DNA of 64,000 nt from Metabacillus bambusae (GCF_017497975.1 NZ_JAGDEL010000004.1:124001-188000), one strand, 5' to 3'; shown: positions 24,869 to 34,851, numbered from the stretch's first letter. Made by a program: numbers and translations. Notes: generated from the sequence alone by a model not told the origin.

Positions 24869-25891
24869 TTAAAAATAGTTCGAGCTATTATTTCTATTTA
24901 ATACGGTGTTCCGCTCAATTAGTTCACCTTTTAACGTTTTAACCTGTGGTGCGTCAATACCTTCATTAATCTGATTTAATAAAATCTCAATCGTATTTTT
25001 TACCATTTCAACTATTGGTTGCTTCCAAGTAGTTAAGGAGTAATTCACCCACTGTGACATCTTAACATCATCAAAACCAATAATGGAGATATCGTCTGGA
25101 ATTAGTAACCCTTTGCCACGAGCTGCATCAATTGCCCCAAAAGCTGTAATATCATTCCCACAGAAAATCGCATCAATGTCGTTGTATTGATCTAATAACC
25201 GAAATGTTGCTTGAAAACCACCATCGTAGGAATAATTCCCAAGCTCGAAGTAATAGTCTACAATTCCAATTTCATGAAACGCTTTTTCAAAACCGTTTTT
25301 ACGATCAATTGTTGTAGATGTATCTAGTGGTCCAGAAATAAAGGCGACCTTTCTGTGTCCTTTATTTAATAAGTACCTACCAATTTGATATCCTGCAGAA
25401 TAGTTATCACAAAAAACAGCATTATAGTTTTCACCTTGAATATAACGATTAAAAAGTACAACTTTAATATCATTTTGGACAAATCTCTCTGCAGCATTTG
25501 ACGATAAAAGTGCATCTGTAATAATTACACCCTCAACACTGTATTCTATTAATTGACGTATTTCCTTTTCTTGAATTTGATTATTAATCGAGCTTATAAA
25601 AATAATATGATAACCTTTTTCAGAAAGTTGTTCATATAATTTTTCAAGAACTTCTGGATAAAATGGATTCTGAACTTCTCTCATGACAATGCCAATCATC
25701 TTCGTTTTTCTCGTTGTTAAGCCTCTTGCTAACGCATTTGGCTGGTAACCTAATTGTTTAGCAGCTGCCAATACTCGCTCTCTTTTACTCTCTTTAACAT
25801 TCATTCCAGAACTAAACACTCTAGAGACCGTAGGCTGTGAAACACCTGCTAATTTTGCGACATCTAATGCTGTAACCTTTTTTTTATCCAT
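24869..25891 (-). CDS. LacI family transcriptional regulator
   Basis: 340 residues. N-terminal HTH and hinge (about 4-60; TALDVAKLAGVSQPTVSRVF, then LGYQPNALARGLTTRKT) are followed by a periplasmic-binding-like sensor domain with the usual IGIV, IDAIFCGNDITAFGA and ISIIGFDD segments. It is 67 bp downstream of the HisD-type gene on the same strand. A perfect palindrome, TTTGAATAC/GTATTCAAA, upstream of that gene is its probable operator. It would act as substrate-sensing repressor of locus B. Confidence 0.88.
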   Translation of the reverse strand: MDKKKVTALDVAKLAGVSQPTVSRVFSSGMNVKESKRERVLAAAKQLGYQPNALARGLTTRKTKMIGIVMREVQNPFYPEVLEKLYEQLSEKGYHIIFISSINNQIQEKEIRQLIEYSVEGVIITDALLSSNAAERFVQNDIKVVLFNRYIQGENYNAVFCDNYSAGYQIGRYLLNKGHRKVAFISGPLDTSTTIDRKNGFEKAFHEIGIVDYYFELGNYSYDGGFQATFRLLDQYNDIDAIFCGNDITAFGAIDAARGKGLLIPDDISIIGFDDVKMSQWVNYSLTTWKQPIVEMVKNTIEILLNQINEGIDAPQVKTLKGELIERNTVLNRNNSSNYF

Positions 25892-25958
25892 ATAACATTC
25901 CTCCTGCTTTCTAAGCAGAAATCTTAAAGATTAATATTAAGTAAAAGAAAACATAGAC

Positions 25959-27236
25959 TTACTTTTTCCCGTATCTACGAACACGAAGCAATGCTTGCTC
26001 TGCATGACCAGCAAAATTTTCTAATTGACAAAGTCTTGCAGCATATTTTCCAACATAAGCACTTGCCTCTGGTGATACTTTTTGGTAAGTACAAGTTTTT
26101 AAGAACTTTCCTACCCAAAGACCACCTGTATAGCGCGCTGCACCCTTTGTTGGAAGAGTGTGATTTGTCCCAATTACTTTGTCTCCATATGCTACGTTTG
26201 TTTCTGGTCCAAGAAATAGACACCCATAATTTGTCATATTTTCTAAGAAGTAATCTGGATCTTCCGTTAAAATTTCAACATGTTCATAAGCTAATTTATC
26301 TGCCTCTATTAAGGCTTCTTCTCTTGATTCTACAAGAACAATTTTCCCGTAGTCATTCCAAGAAACACGAGCAATATCCGCAGTTGGTAGTACTTCAAGT
26401 TGACGTTCTATTTCAGCAACTGTTTCTTCTGCTAATTTTTCAGATGTTGTAATTAGCGCTCCTGGTGAAGTTGGTCCATGTTCACCTTGACCTAATAGGT
26501 CTGTTGCGATCATTTCAGCATCAGCAGTTTCATCAGCAACTACTAATGTTTCAGTAGGTCCCGCAAAAAGGTCAATCCCAACACGGCCATATAATTGTCT
26601 TTTTGCTTCTGCAACAAATGCATTACCGGGTCCAACAATCATATCAACAGCTTTAATCGTTTCAGTTCCGATTGCCATACCTCCCATTGCTTGAACTCCA
26701 CCAAGAATATAAATTTCATCTGCTCCTGCAAGATGCATCGCCGCAACAGTAGCTGTAGGAATTTCTCCATTAATAGGAGGTGTACATGCAATAACACGTT
26801 TAACGCCAGCAACCTTTGCCGTTAGAACACTCATATGAGCTGATGCAACCATTGGATATCGCCCACCTGGAATATAACAACCTACACTGTTAATAGGAAT
26901 ATTTTTATGACCTAAAATAACACCAGGTATCGTTTCTACTTCTATATCAAGCATTGATTTACGTTGTTCTTCTGCAAATCTACGAACCTGAGTTTGCGCA
27001 AACTTAATATCGTCAATTGTTTGTTCCGGTACACCACTTACAATTTCTTCGATTTGTTCTTTGGTTAATCTAAAATCTTCTGGAGACCATTTATCAAATT
27101 GCTTTGAAAAATCTCTTAACGCTGCATCTCCTTCATTTTCAATTCTTTTAAGAATGGAACTTACAATTTCAGAAACCTTTGCATCATTTTGAGCAATTTC
27201 CTCTATACTTTTTCCTTGCTTTAAAATCTTTGCCAT
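25959..27236 (-). CDS. HisD-family dehydrogenase, sulfopropanediol 3-dehydrogenase (HpsN)-like
   Basis: 425 residues, histidinol-dehydrogenase fold. Zn-site residues fall in [22 protein letters not shown] and the C-terminal GHAEQ. The tail [17 protein letters not shown] and [13 protein letters not shown] resemble HpsN, which oxidises 2,3-dihydroxypropane-1-sulfonate to sulfolactate, more than true HisD. No other his genes are nearby. It could oxidise a diol or hydroxyacid to a carboxylate. First gene of the LacI-controlled operon. Substrate assignment is inference from motif memory. Confidence 0.8.
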   Translation of the reverse strand: MAKILKQGKSIEEIAQNDAKVSEIVSSILKRIENEGDAALRDFSKQFDKWSPEDFRLTKEQIEEIVSGVPEQTIDDIKFAQTQVRRFAEEQRKSMLDIEVETIPGVILGHKNIPINSVGCYIPGGRYPMVASAHMSVLTAKVAGVKRVIACTPPINGEIPTATVAAMHLAGADEIYILGGVQAMGGMAIGTETIKAVDMIVGPGNAFVAEAKRQLYGRVGIDLFAGPTETLVVADETADAEMIATDLLGQGEHGPTSPGALITTSEKLAEETVAEIERQLEVLPTADIARVSWNDYGKIVLVESREEALIEADKLAYEHVEILTEDPDYFLENMTNYGCLFLGPETNVAYGDKVIGTNHTLPTKGAARYTGGLWVGKFLKTCTYQKVSPEASAYVGKYAARLCQLENFAGHAEQALLRVRRYGKK

Positions 27237-27259
27237 AAAAACATCTCCTTTATTTAAAT

Positions 27260-27277
27260 TTTGAATACGTATTCAAA
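27260..27277 (-). promoter_or_regulatory. perfect 18-bp LacI-type operator
   Basis: TTTGAATACGTATTCAAA is a perfect palindrome with the central CG typical of LacI/GalR operators, placed 24-41 bp upstream of the HisD-type start codon. The cognate LacI protein is encoded in the same operon. Confidence 0.75.
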
Positions 27278-27418
27278 TAACGATAAAAAAAATTAAAATC
27301 CGCATTCAATTGTTGTAGAACAATGATTATTTTTTTAGGGTCAACTAAAATTTATTATCTTTTAATATTAGATTGTAATGATCTTGTTCATGAAAAAATT
27401 TGTTAATTCCCTCAAAGA

Positions 27419-27443
27419 AGAGCTGATTATACATCAGCCCAAT
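27419..27443 (-). terminator. terminator after the HPr-like gene
   Basis: GGGCTGAT and ATCAGCTC pair around a short loop on the minus strand, followed by TTCTTT, directly behind the stop codon. A related hairpin lies at 23120-23148. Confidence 0.6.
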
Positions 27444-27689
27444 TTACTTATTTATCTCAACAGGAAGTTTGTTCTTCGTAAAAACTTCAAGCATTGCTTT
27501 TTTAGCATCCTCTTCATCTTTCCCATGAATCTCTAACTTAAAAGATTTAGAGGAAAAAATACTAAAAGATAACCCCAACATACTTTTAGCATCTATAACT
27601 TTATCATCTGTGATCATAACAATACTTGATTCAAACTTGCTAGCTACTTGATTAATCTCTACTACTGCTTGTGCTATTGTTCGATTCAT
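27444..27689 (-). CDS. HPr-like domain protein without the phosphorylatable histidine
   Basis: 81 residues. DAKSMLGLSFSI (about 33-44) and FKLEIHGKDEEDAKKAMLEVF match HPr around the regulatory Ser46 and the last helix. The chain starts after the position of His15, so the first strand and phosphorylation site are missing. AAGGGGTG before ATG 27689 supports this short start. Like Crh, it cannot carry PTS phosphate but might still be a CcpA or kinase partner. It lies between the aconitase gene and the HisD-type operon. Confidence 0.7.
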   Translation of the reverse strand: MNRTIAQAVVEINQVASKFESSIVMITDDKVIDAKSMLGLSFSIFSSKSFKLEIHGKDEEDAKKAMLEVFTKNKLPVEINK

Positions 27690-27841
27690 ACCAACACCCC
27701 TTTATCTTCTATATTATTAAATATACCGATTCTGTCTTTGCATTAAAAATAGTAATTTTCTATAGAATTCCATCGAATTTTTTATGAGTAAGCAATGTTC
27801 TTAAATCAAATATTACCTTCATGCATAACAAATCTATCCTT

Positions 27842-30571
27842 TTATTTACAATCGTTTTTTGAGTTGACCATTTGGCGTAAAACCGATTGCATAATTCCAC
27901 CATTACGGTAATACTCAATTTCCACAACATTATCGAGACGTAGCTTAACATCAAATTCAAATGAGCTTGTATCAGGTCTGATGGCTTTTATTTTTATATG
28001 TTGGGCTGGCTTGATTGAATTATTTAAACCAATTGTTTCAAATGACTCATCTCCAGCAATTCCTAGGGATTGCACATTTTCGCCATCCAAAAATTGCAAA
28101 GGAAGAATCCCCATCCCTACAAGATTACTTCGATGTATTCGTTCAAAACTTTCAGCTAAAACAGCTTTCACTCCAAGTAAATACGGACCTTTTGCAGCCC
28201 AATCCCGCGAACTACCAGTACCATATTCTTTCCCAGCAAGAATAAATAAAGAAGTATGATCTTCACGATATTTTATTGATGCGTCATACATGGATAAGAT
28301 TTCTCCTGTAGGAAAATACTTTGTGATTCCTCCTTCATACCCAGGCACAAGTTGATTTCGGATTCTTAAATTGGCAAGAGCACCTCTAACCATTACCTCA
28401 TGGTTTCCTCGACGAGATGGATACGAATTGAAATCCTTTATTTCTACTCCTTTTTGTTGTAAATATAAACCAGAAACACTATCAGACTTAATTGCTCCTG
28501 AAGGAGAAAGATGATCTGTTGTAACTGAATCGCCAAGTATCGCTAGAGTGCGTGCTCCTTTAATATGAACAATATCACTAGGTTGTTCCTTCATTTCTTT
28601 TAAGAAAGGAGGCTCTTGTATATAAGTTGATTCTTCATCCCAGTCGTAAAGATCTCCTTCAGATACCTGTATGGAATTCCATTCTTTATTGGCATTATAT
28701 ACATCTTGATATCTCTTTTTAAATAACTCAGGACTAATCGCATTTCCTAACCACATCTGGATTTCTTGTGAAGATGGCCAAAGTTCTCTTAAATACACTG
28801 GTTTATTCATGGAGTCAAATCCTATTGGTTCTGTATGAAAATCAATATCAACAGTACCAGCAATCGCATAAGCAATCACAAGTGGCGGAGATGCTAAATA
28901 ATTTGCTTTTATTTGCGGATGTATACGACCTTCAAAATTTCGATTTCCCGACAATACTCCCGCCACAACTAAATCGTTGTCAACAATCGCATCATTTACT
29001 TCCTGTGGCAGTGGACCTGAATTCCCTATACAAGTTGCACAGCCATATCCGGCAATGTGGAATCCGAGTTGCTCTAAATAGTTTAATAGTCCTGATTCCT
29101 TTAAATAATCAGTAACAACGAGAGATCCCGGGGTAAGCGAAGTCTTAACATAGGATTGTTTATTTAACCCTCTCTCTACTGCTTTTTTCGCAACAAGTCC
29201 TGCAGCAATCAACACATTAGGATTAGAAGTGTTGGTACAACTTGTAATGGCAGCTAGCACGACAGAGCCATTCTTTATTGTAGATTTCGTCCCATTTTGA
29301 TGATTTACTATTGTCGTTTTAGACAGATCTTCCTCAGTTAAATCGAATCCACCTTCACTTATGGATGAACGAATGATTTTATTATATTCCTCTTTCATTT
29401 TGGTTAGCTCAACGTTATCTTGTGGTCGTTTTGGTCCTGCAAGGCAAGGATTTATTAAAGACAAATCAAGTTCAATTATGTCTGAATAAATAGGTTCAGG
29501 ACTTTCATCTGTCATAAACATGCCTTGTGTTTTGTAATAATGTTCAATTAGTAATATTTGATCCTTACTACGTCCTATTACCTTTAGATAATCTAAAGTT
29601 TCTTGATCAACAGGAAATAGACCCATTGTTGCACCGTACTCAGGAGCCATATTAGCTAGTGTTGCTCTATCCGCAACACTCATCCCCTTTATTCCTGGCC
29701 CAAAAAATTCAATGAATTTTCCAACGACCCCTTTTTTTCTTAACAGGCTTGTAACTGTTAAGGCTAAATCTGTTGCAGTTGTTCCTTCTGGAAGTTGACC
29801 GACAAATTTAAATCCAACTACTTCAGGAGTCACAAAATAGACTGGCTGTCCTAACATTGCAGCCTCCGCTTCTATTCCTCCCACACCCCAAGCAACAATT
29901 CCAAGTCCGTTTACCATCGTTGTATGAGAATCTGTTCCAACAAGAGAGTCAGGATAAATGATTGTGTTTCCATCCTCTTCTTTTAAAAATGCAACAGAGC
30001 TTAAAAGTTCCATATTAATTTGATGCATAATCCCGGTTGCTGGAGGGATTACATTAAAATTGCTAAACGACTTCTGAGCCCAACGCAGAAAACGGAACCT
30101 CTCCAAATTTCTTTCAAAGTTTAATTTTTCATTAAGCTTCATAGCATCAGGTGTACCAAAGTGATCAACTGTTAATGAATGGTCTACCACAAGATCTACA
30201 GGAATCAATGGATTAATATCCGAAACCTCTCCTCCAATACGTTTCATCGATTCTCTCATAGCAGCTAAATCTACTAATGTTGGTATTCCTGTCGTATCAT
30301 GTAGAAGAATTCTTGCTGGTTTAAAAGGTACTTCTTGATTAGGATCATGATCAGATCCCCAGTTAGCTAGTTTTTTAACATGCTCCAATGTGACACTAAC
30401 TCCATCATAGTTACGTAGAGCAGCCTCTAGAAGAACCTTTATTGAATAGGGCAGTTTTGACAAATTGCCAATCCCGCTTTCCTCTAAAGAGGATAAAGCA
30501 AAATACTGATACACTTTGTTACTTATTTTCATATGTTTCTTTGATTTATGGATCATTTCTACTTCGTTCAT
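27842..30571 (-). CDS. acnA: aconitate hydratase (AcnA type)
   Basis: 909 residues, full length for the AcnA/IRP family. Iron-sulfur ligands are visible in ITSCTNTSNP (about residue 441) and GYGCATCIGNSGPL (about 508-511). The swivel domain contains LGDSVTTDHLSPSGAI and GKEYGTGSSRDWAAKGP. It interconverts citrate, cis-aconitate and isocitrate. Its place in a LysR-controlled catabolic block, away from other TCA genes, suggests a second aconitase for tricarboxylate degradation rather than the housekeeping enzyme. The LysR at 30769 is divergent. Confidence 0.92.
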   Translation of the reverse strand: MNEVEMIHKSKKHMKISNKVYQYFALSSLEESGIGNLSKLPYSIKVLLEAALRNYDGVSVTLEHVKKLANWGSDHDPNQEVPFKPARILLHDTTGIPTLVDLAAMRESMKRIGGEVSDINPLIPVDLVVDHSLTVDHFGTPDAMKLNEKLNFERNLERFRFLRWAQKSFSNFNVIPPATGIMHQINMELLSSVAFLKEEDGNTIIYPDSLVGTDSHTTMVNGLGIVAWGVGGIEAEAAMLGQPVYFVTPEVVGFKFVGQLPEGTTATDLALTVTSLLRKKGVVGKFIEFFGPGIKGMSVADRATLANMAPEYGATMGLFPVDQETLDYLKVIGRSKDQILLIEHYYKTQGMFMTDESPEPIYSDIIELDLSLINPCLAGPKRPQDNVELTKMKEEYNKIIRSSISEGGFDLTEEDLSKTTIVNHQNGTKSTIKNGSVVLAAITSCTNTSNPNVLIAAGLVAKKAVERGLNKQSYVKTSLTPGSLVVTDYLKESGLLNYLEQLGFHIAGYGCATCIGNSGPLPQEVNDAIVDNDLVVAGVLSGNRNFEGRIHPQIKANYLASPPLVIAYAIAGTVDIDFHTEPIGFDSMNKPVYLRELWPSSQEIQMWLGNAISPELFKKRYQDVYNANKEWNSIQVSEGDLYDWDEESTYIQEPPFLKEMKEQPSDIVHIKGARTLAILGDSVTTDHLSPSGAIKSDSVSGLYLQQKGVEIKDFNSYPSRRGNHEVMVRGALANLRIRNQLVPGYEGGITKYFPTGEILSMYDASIKYREDHTSLFILAGKEYGTGSSRDWAAKGPYLLGVKAVLAESFERIHRSNLVGMGILPLQFLDGENVQSLGIAGDESFETIGLNNSIKPAQHIKIKAIRPDTSSFEFDVKLRLDNVVEIEYYRNGGIMQSVLRQMVNSKNDCK

Positions 30572-30646
30572 ATTCTCGTCTCAACCCCTTATTTCTCTAA
30601 CTACCTTCATTTTATTTAATAAATGGCTTTAGGAATAATATCAATT

Positions 30647-30666
30647 TTTCATACTTATATATGAAA
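30647..30666 (-). promoter_or_regulatory. putative LysR operator between aconitase and lysR genes
   Basis: TTTCATA-N6-TATGAAA is a perfect inverted repeat with LysR-type T-N11-A geometry in the divergent intergenic region, 76-95 bp upstream of the aconitase start codon. Confidence 0.55.
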
Positions 30667-30768
30667 CTTTTTTATATTTGCACTGAAACTCAGCTTCAAA
30701 AAAACTTATAATAGATACATGAGTAACGTTTAGTAGTTTAACCCTATTTGAATATTGGAGGCTCGCTA

Positions 30769-31638
30769 ATGGATGATCGTGACTGGCTAATATTACATAC
30801 TTTATACAACGATAAAAGTATTACAAAAGCAGGGCAGAGTTTATTTCTTGCACAGCCCACATTGACTAAGCGCCTAAAACAAATTGAAACAGAATTTGGA
30901 GTGAAAATAGTTGATCGTGGAATTAAGGGAGTCCAATTTACTCCAGAAGGAGAATATTTGGCAAAAAGAGCGAATGAGATGCTGCAGATTTTACGGGAAA
31001 CTAAAGAAGATATAGAAAACTTTAACCAAAATGTGTCGGGAACATTAAGATTGGGAGTGTCTAACTACATAAGTAAATATAAACTTCCTATATTACTAAA
31101 ACTTTTCAAAGATCAATATCCTGATGTTGAATTTCAGGTAGATACCGGTTTTAGCAAAGACATTTTCAACTTAGTTTATAACCAAACAACACATATTGGG
31201 TTTGTTAGAGGTGATTACAGTTGGCCAGATCAAAAGTTATTATTGTTTGAAGAAAGACTGTGTATTGCTTCTACAAATAAGATAGAGTTAGAGGAACTTC
31301 CCAATCTACCAAGAATTGATTATCGAACAGATCAACTCTATAAACAATTAGTTGAAAACTGGTGGACAGAACATTATTCACAGCCACCGTATATTGCTAT
31401 GTCAGTTGACCAGGGCGATACGTGCAAGGAAATGATTCTTAATGGATTAGGTTATGCGATCATGCCATCTTTATTCTTAGATGGCATTGAAGAAATATAC
31501 AAAATATACTTAACAGATAACGAAGGGAATTATTTAACAAGGAAAACGTGGATGTTCTACCAAGAAGAGTCACTAAGTTTAAATGTTGTAAAAGCATTTG
31601 TGAACTTTATAAAAGATATAGATTTATATAGACTATAA
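30769..31638 (+). CDS. LysR family transcriptional regulator (locus B)
   Basis: 289 residues from ATG 30769, which has GGAGG seven bases upstream; the longer frame from 30748 lacks a site. Winged HTH about 4-62 (SITKAGQSLFLAQPTLTKRLKQIE), effector domain about 88-285. It is a close relative of the LysR at 16214, with conserved HIGFVRG and GYAIMPS segments. It probably controls the divergent aconitase gene, and perhaps the tct operon that converges on it, in response to the imported acid. Confidence 0.87.
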   Translation: MDDRDWLILHTLYNDKSITKAGQSLFLAQPTLTKRLKQIETEFGVKIVDRGIKGVQFTPEGEYLAKRANEMLQILRETKEDIENFNQNVSGTLRLGVSNYISKYKLPILLKLFKDQYPDVEFQVDTGFSKDIFNLVYNQTTHIGFVRGDYSWPDQKLLLFEERLCIASTNKIELEELPNLPRIDYRTDQLYKQLVENWWTEHYSQPPYIAMSVDQGDTCKEMILNGLGYAIMPSLFLDGIEEIYKIYLTDNEGNYLTRKTWMFYQEESLSLNVVKAFVNFIKDIDLYRL

Positions 31639-31649
31639 TAACGAAAAAC

Positions 31650-31697
31650 AAAAAAACATTTTTAAGGATGAGTAAGTATTCATTCCAAAAAATGTTT
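31650..31697. terminator. bidirectional terminator between lysR and tctA
   Basis: AAAAAACATTTTT and AAAAAATGTTTTTTT surround an inner GGATGA/TCATTCC pairing. T-runs are present on both strands, serving the convergent genes. Confidence 0.7.
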
Positions 31698-31721
31698 TTT
31701 TGTATGATTAGTTCTTATATT

Positions 31722-33248
31722 CTATGATTCATCATTGATGATAACATTTCGACCTTTTAATTTTAAAAGCAGAGGTATTACCATCCATAATAAAGCAATA
31801 ATTAAGAAGATTAAAGAAGCTGGACTTTGGAGAAAAATCATGAAATCACCATCTGAGCTAGTTAATGTCCGTCTCATATTATTTTCTATCATAGGTCCCA
31901 GTACTAAGCCTAAGACAATTGGAGCAATCGGAAAATCATGCTTTTGTAAATAATACCCAACAATTCCACAGATTAATAAAAGGATTAAATCAAAAGTTGA
32001 ATATTGTACTGCATATACTCCAAAAAATGAGATTGCAATAATGATAGGTAATAAGTACTTTGCAGGTGTTTCGATAACTTTTGCAAATACTTTTACAAGA
32101 GGCATATTAAGAATAAGCAGCATGACATTCCCAATAAACATACTAGCTATTAATCCCCACGCAACCTGAGGATGTTCCTCAAATAAAAGTGGACCTGGCT
32201 GTACATTATACATAATTAATGCACCCATTAAAATAGCCGTTGTTCCTGAACCTGGTATCCCAAGTGTAAGAAGTGGTATCATCGCTCCCCCAGAAGCAGC
32301 ATTGTTTGCTGATTCTGGTGCAGCTACCCCTTCAATTGCTCCTTTTCCGAACTTTGATGGGTTTTTACTTAATTTTTTTTCCATAATATAAGAGAAAAAC
32401 GATGCTAATGTTGCTCCTGCTCCAGGTAATACGCCAATGAAAAAGCCCAAGAGAGACCCTCTTGTAATTGGGCCGCTGCTTTCTTTCAAATCTTGACGTG
32501 TAGGTAAAATACGCCCTATTTTACTTACAACTCCACTATCGTTTTCCTTCTCTAAGATTGTTTTAAAAACCTCTCCTAATGCAAAAAGTCCGACAGCTAC
32601 TGTTAAAAATTCCAACCCTGAATATAAGGTAGGTATATCGTAAGTAAAACGCGCAACTCCCGATACATTATCCAACCCAATCGTAGCAATAAGTAAACCA
32701 AACACAGTCATCATAAGTGCCTTTGTCATCGATTTACCTGCTAATCCACTTACAGCACATAAACCTAATATCATCAATGAGAAATATTCTGCAGGTCCAA
32801 ATTTTAACGCCATTTCTGATAAAGGCTTTGCCATTAAAACTAGTCCGACTAAGGAAATAATCCCCGCCACAAAAGAACCGATTGCAGCAATCGATAATGC
32901 AACTCCAGCCTTACCTTTCTTTGCTAACTGATAGCCATCTAAGGCTGTAACAACTGAAGATGATTCTCCAGGTGTATTTAATAATATAGAAGTTGTTGAT
33001 CCACCATACATTGCACCATAATAAACACCGGCTAATAAGATGATTGAGCTAGCTGCAGCTGAATCAGGGTCTAATCCGCTTGTAAATGATGCTGTAACTG
33101 GTATAAGTAGGGCAACACCACTCATCGGACCAATTCCAGGGAGTACTCCAACTGCAGTTCCAATAATAACGCCAATCAATGCAAACAGGAGGTTATGCCA
33201 TTGCAAAGCCGTATAAAAACCATCTGCTAGAAATTGTAAGCTTTCCAC
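31722..33248 (-). CDS. tctA: tripartite tricarboxylate transporter, large membrane subunit TctA
   Basis: 508 residues, about 12 transmembrane helices. Conserved GVLPGIGPMSGVALLIP near residue 35 and the repeat GVLPGAGATLASFFSY near 275, plus the TLGIPGSGTTAILMGAL segment, are the TctA signature. It is the channel-forming subunit of the Na+- or H+-coupled TTT uptake system. 12 bp downstream of tctB. The TctC-captured substrate could be a tricarboxylate such as citrate or another acid. Confidence 0.92.
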   Translation of the reverse strand: MESLQFLADGFYTALQWHNLLFALIGVIIGTAVGVLPGIGPMSGVALLIPVTASFTSGLDPDSAAASSIILLAGVYYGAMYGGSTTSILLNTPGESSSVVTALDGYQLAKKGKAGVALSIAAIGSFVAGIISLVGLVLMAKPLSEMALKFGPAEYFSLMILGLCAVSGLAGKSMTKALMMTVFGLLIATIGLDNVSGVARFTYDIPTLYSGLEFLTVAVGLFALGEVFKTILEKENDSGVVSKIGRILPTRQDLKESSGPITRGSLLGFFIGVLPGAGATLASFFSYIMEKKLSKNPSKFGKGAIEGVAAPESANNAASGGAMIPLLTLGIPGSGTTAILMGALIMYNVQPGPLLFEEHPQVAWGLIASMFIGNVMLLILNMPLVKVFAKVIETPAKYLLPIIIAISFFGVYAVQYSTFDLILLLICGIVGYYLQKHDFPIAPIVLGLVLGPMIENNMRRTLTSSDGDFMIFLQSPASLIFLIIALLWMVIPLLLKLKGRNVIINDES

Positions 33249-33260
33249 TGAATCTCCCCC

Positions 33261-33716
33261 CTAACTGAACCAAACCGGAAATCCGGGTAGTGTTCCTTCT
33301 AGTAATTTCACAAACAAGAAATAAACCCCATATGAAAATCCACCTGCAATAACAAGTGATTTCCACCACTTACCCCGTTCCATAACCTGAAACCCAATTA
33401 TTAGGAATAGAAAGGTTGTAATAACGTAGCCAATTGTTTCTAATAGTAATCCATAAAGTACCGCTGAAATAAGGATAATAGCAAACTTCTTGTATTCAAG
33501 CTTATCTTTCGTTTTCATATCCTTAGGATATTTAAATGTTTCATAAAAAAGGCGTATGCTCAACAGGATTAACGCCAAACCTAAACCTAATGGAAATATA
33601 TCTGGTCCAACATTACTTCCATAAGCGCTATCTGTAATTTTTCTACTTTCGATGACAAAGGCCAAACCTATTGCAAAAAAAATCAAACCCACATATCGAT
33701 CAAAAGACTTACTCAT
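33261..33716 (-). CDS. tctB: tripartite tricarboxylate transporter, small membrane subunit TctB
   Basis: 151 residues with four hydrophobic helices. YGSNVGPDIFPLGLGLALILLS (about 33-54 in total; the GPDxFP motif) is typical of TctB. It lies between tctC (100-bp gap) and tctA (12-bp gap), the usual order. Confidence 0.88.
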   Translation of the reverse strand: MSKSFDRYVGLIFFAIGLAFVIESRKITDSAYGSNVGPDIFPLGLGLALILLSIRLFYETFKYPKDMKTKDKLEYKKFAIILISAVLYGLLLETIGYVITTFLFLIIGFQVMERGKWWKSLVIAGGFSYGVYFLFVKLLEGTLPGFPVWFS

Positions 33717-33816
33717 TATCCATCCCCCGATTTAAGAATAGAGAGAGGAAAGATCTTTCCTCTCTACTTTACGATCAACTAGATTACATGTGATTGGATT
33801 ATAATTGTCTATTGAC

Positions 33817-34851
33817 TTATTTCTGCATTCCTAATGTCGTTAAAATCTCTTTATACATTACTTCCTCTTTTTCTATTTGTTTAATGAAATCCTCAGAATT
33901 AAGAAATCCATCTTGAAAACCTAAATTATTTAGTTCATTCTTCCAATCTTCAGTAGTAACAAGGGCTTCAATTTTTTCTTCCCAGTACTTTTTAGCGTCA
34001 GCTGTCATATCTTTGGGTCCAAAAATCCCTCGCCAATTTGTTAGTTCCACATCTACACCCTGTTCCTTATAAGTTGGGATATCCTTAAACTCTCCTGGTA
34101 ATCTCTCTGCAGAAGAAACACCCAAAATTCTTACCTTACCGGCTTTTTGATACTCATAAACTGATGCAACATCAGAACTTACAACATCGGCATTTCCACC
34201 AAGTAAGGCGGTTAATGCTTCACCACCGCCGTCATATGATACATATTTAATAGATTTAACATCTACTTCTGCTTTCATTGCTGGATAAACAATATTTAGA
34301 TGATCATATGATCCCGGTCCTGATCCTCCTGCAAACGTAATATTACTTGGGTTTTCCTTTAAATCTTCCATTAATGAAGATAAGTCTTTATATTGAGAAT
34401 CAGCACTCACCGCTAATACTGCGTTTTCTGTTACTAACTGCGCAAGTGGTGTAATATCTCTATATGAAATTGGGCTATTCCCTTCTTTTTTTAGGTTGTT
34501 TAAGATAAAAGGCGTTGATGTTAGTAATAGTTTATAGTCATTTCCAACTTCTTTATTAGCAAATTCAACTGTACCAACAACCTGACCTCCGCCTGGTTTA
34601 TTTTCAACTGTCATTGTCTCACTCACTAGTTCAGTTTGATCAAGAATCTTAGCCAAAGCTCTTGAAGTTGTGTCCAATCCCCCTCCAGCCCCAGATGGTG
34701 CTACAATTGTAATCGGTTTATCAGGATAATTTGACTCATTAGTTGTTTGTTCTTTTTCTTTTGATCCATTCGATGATGCTGATTCCCCGCTGCAAGCACC
34801 TAAACAAACTAAAAGTAAACCAAATAATACAATTGATAGTAATTTCTTCAT
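33817..34851 (-). CDS. tctC: tripartite tricarboxylate transporter, substrate-binding lipoprotein TctC
   Basis: About 344 residues. Lipoprotein signal with lipobox LGAC (Cys at 20), a Ser-rich linker, then the Bug/TctC fold starting YPDKPITIVAPSGAGGGLD. ATG 34851 is chosen because GAGGGGG ends six bases upstream; the ATG at 34857 abuts the site. It captures the substrate outside the cell for TctAB. First gene of the tct operon, with a cre-like motif just upstream. Confidence 0.9.
   Translation of the reverse strand: MKKLLSIVLFGLLLVCLGACSGESASSNGSKEKEQTTNESNYPDKPITIVAPSGAGGGLDTTSRALAKILDQTELVSETMTVENKPGGGQVVGTVEFANKEVGNDYKLLLTSTPFILNNLKKEGNSPISYRDITPLAQLVTENAVLAVSADSQYKDLSSLMEDLKENPSNITFAGGSGPGSYDHLNIVYPAMKAEVDVKSIKYVSYDGGGEALTALLGGNADVVSSDVASVYEYQKAGKVRILGVSSAERLPGEFKDIPTYKEQGVDVELTNWRGIFGPKDMTADAKKYWEEKIEALVTTEDWKNELNNLGFQDGFLNSEDFIKQIEKEEVMYKEILTTLGMQK

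Noticed and set aside
25975-26825. Several open frames opposite or within the HisD-type gene
   Set aside because: Compositional shadows of a conserved gene; residue make-up (many Cys, Ser, His) is not protein-like.
25959-27236. Histidine biosynthesis gene hisD
   Set aside because: No other his genes adjoin it, it is under a LacI regulator, and its C-terminal motifs fit the HpsN-type branch better.
28768-29115. Long open frames on the plus strand inside the aconitase gene
   Set aside because: They are antisense to a full-length conserved enzyme, lack ribosome-binding sites and have unnatural composition.
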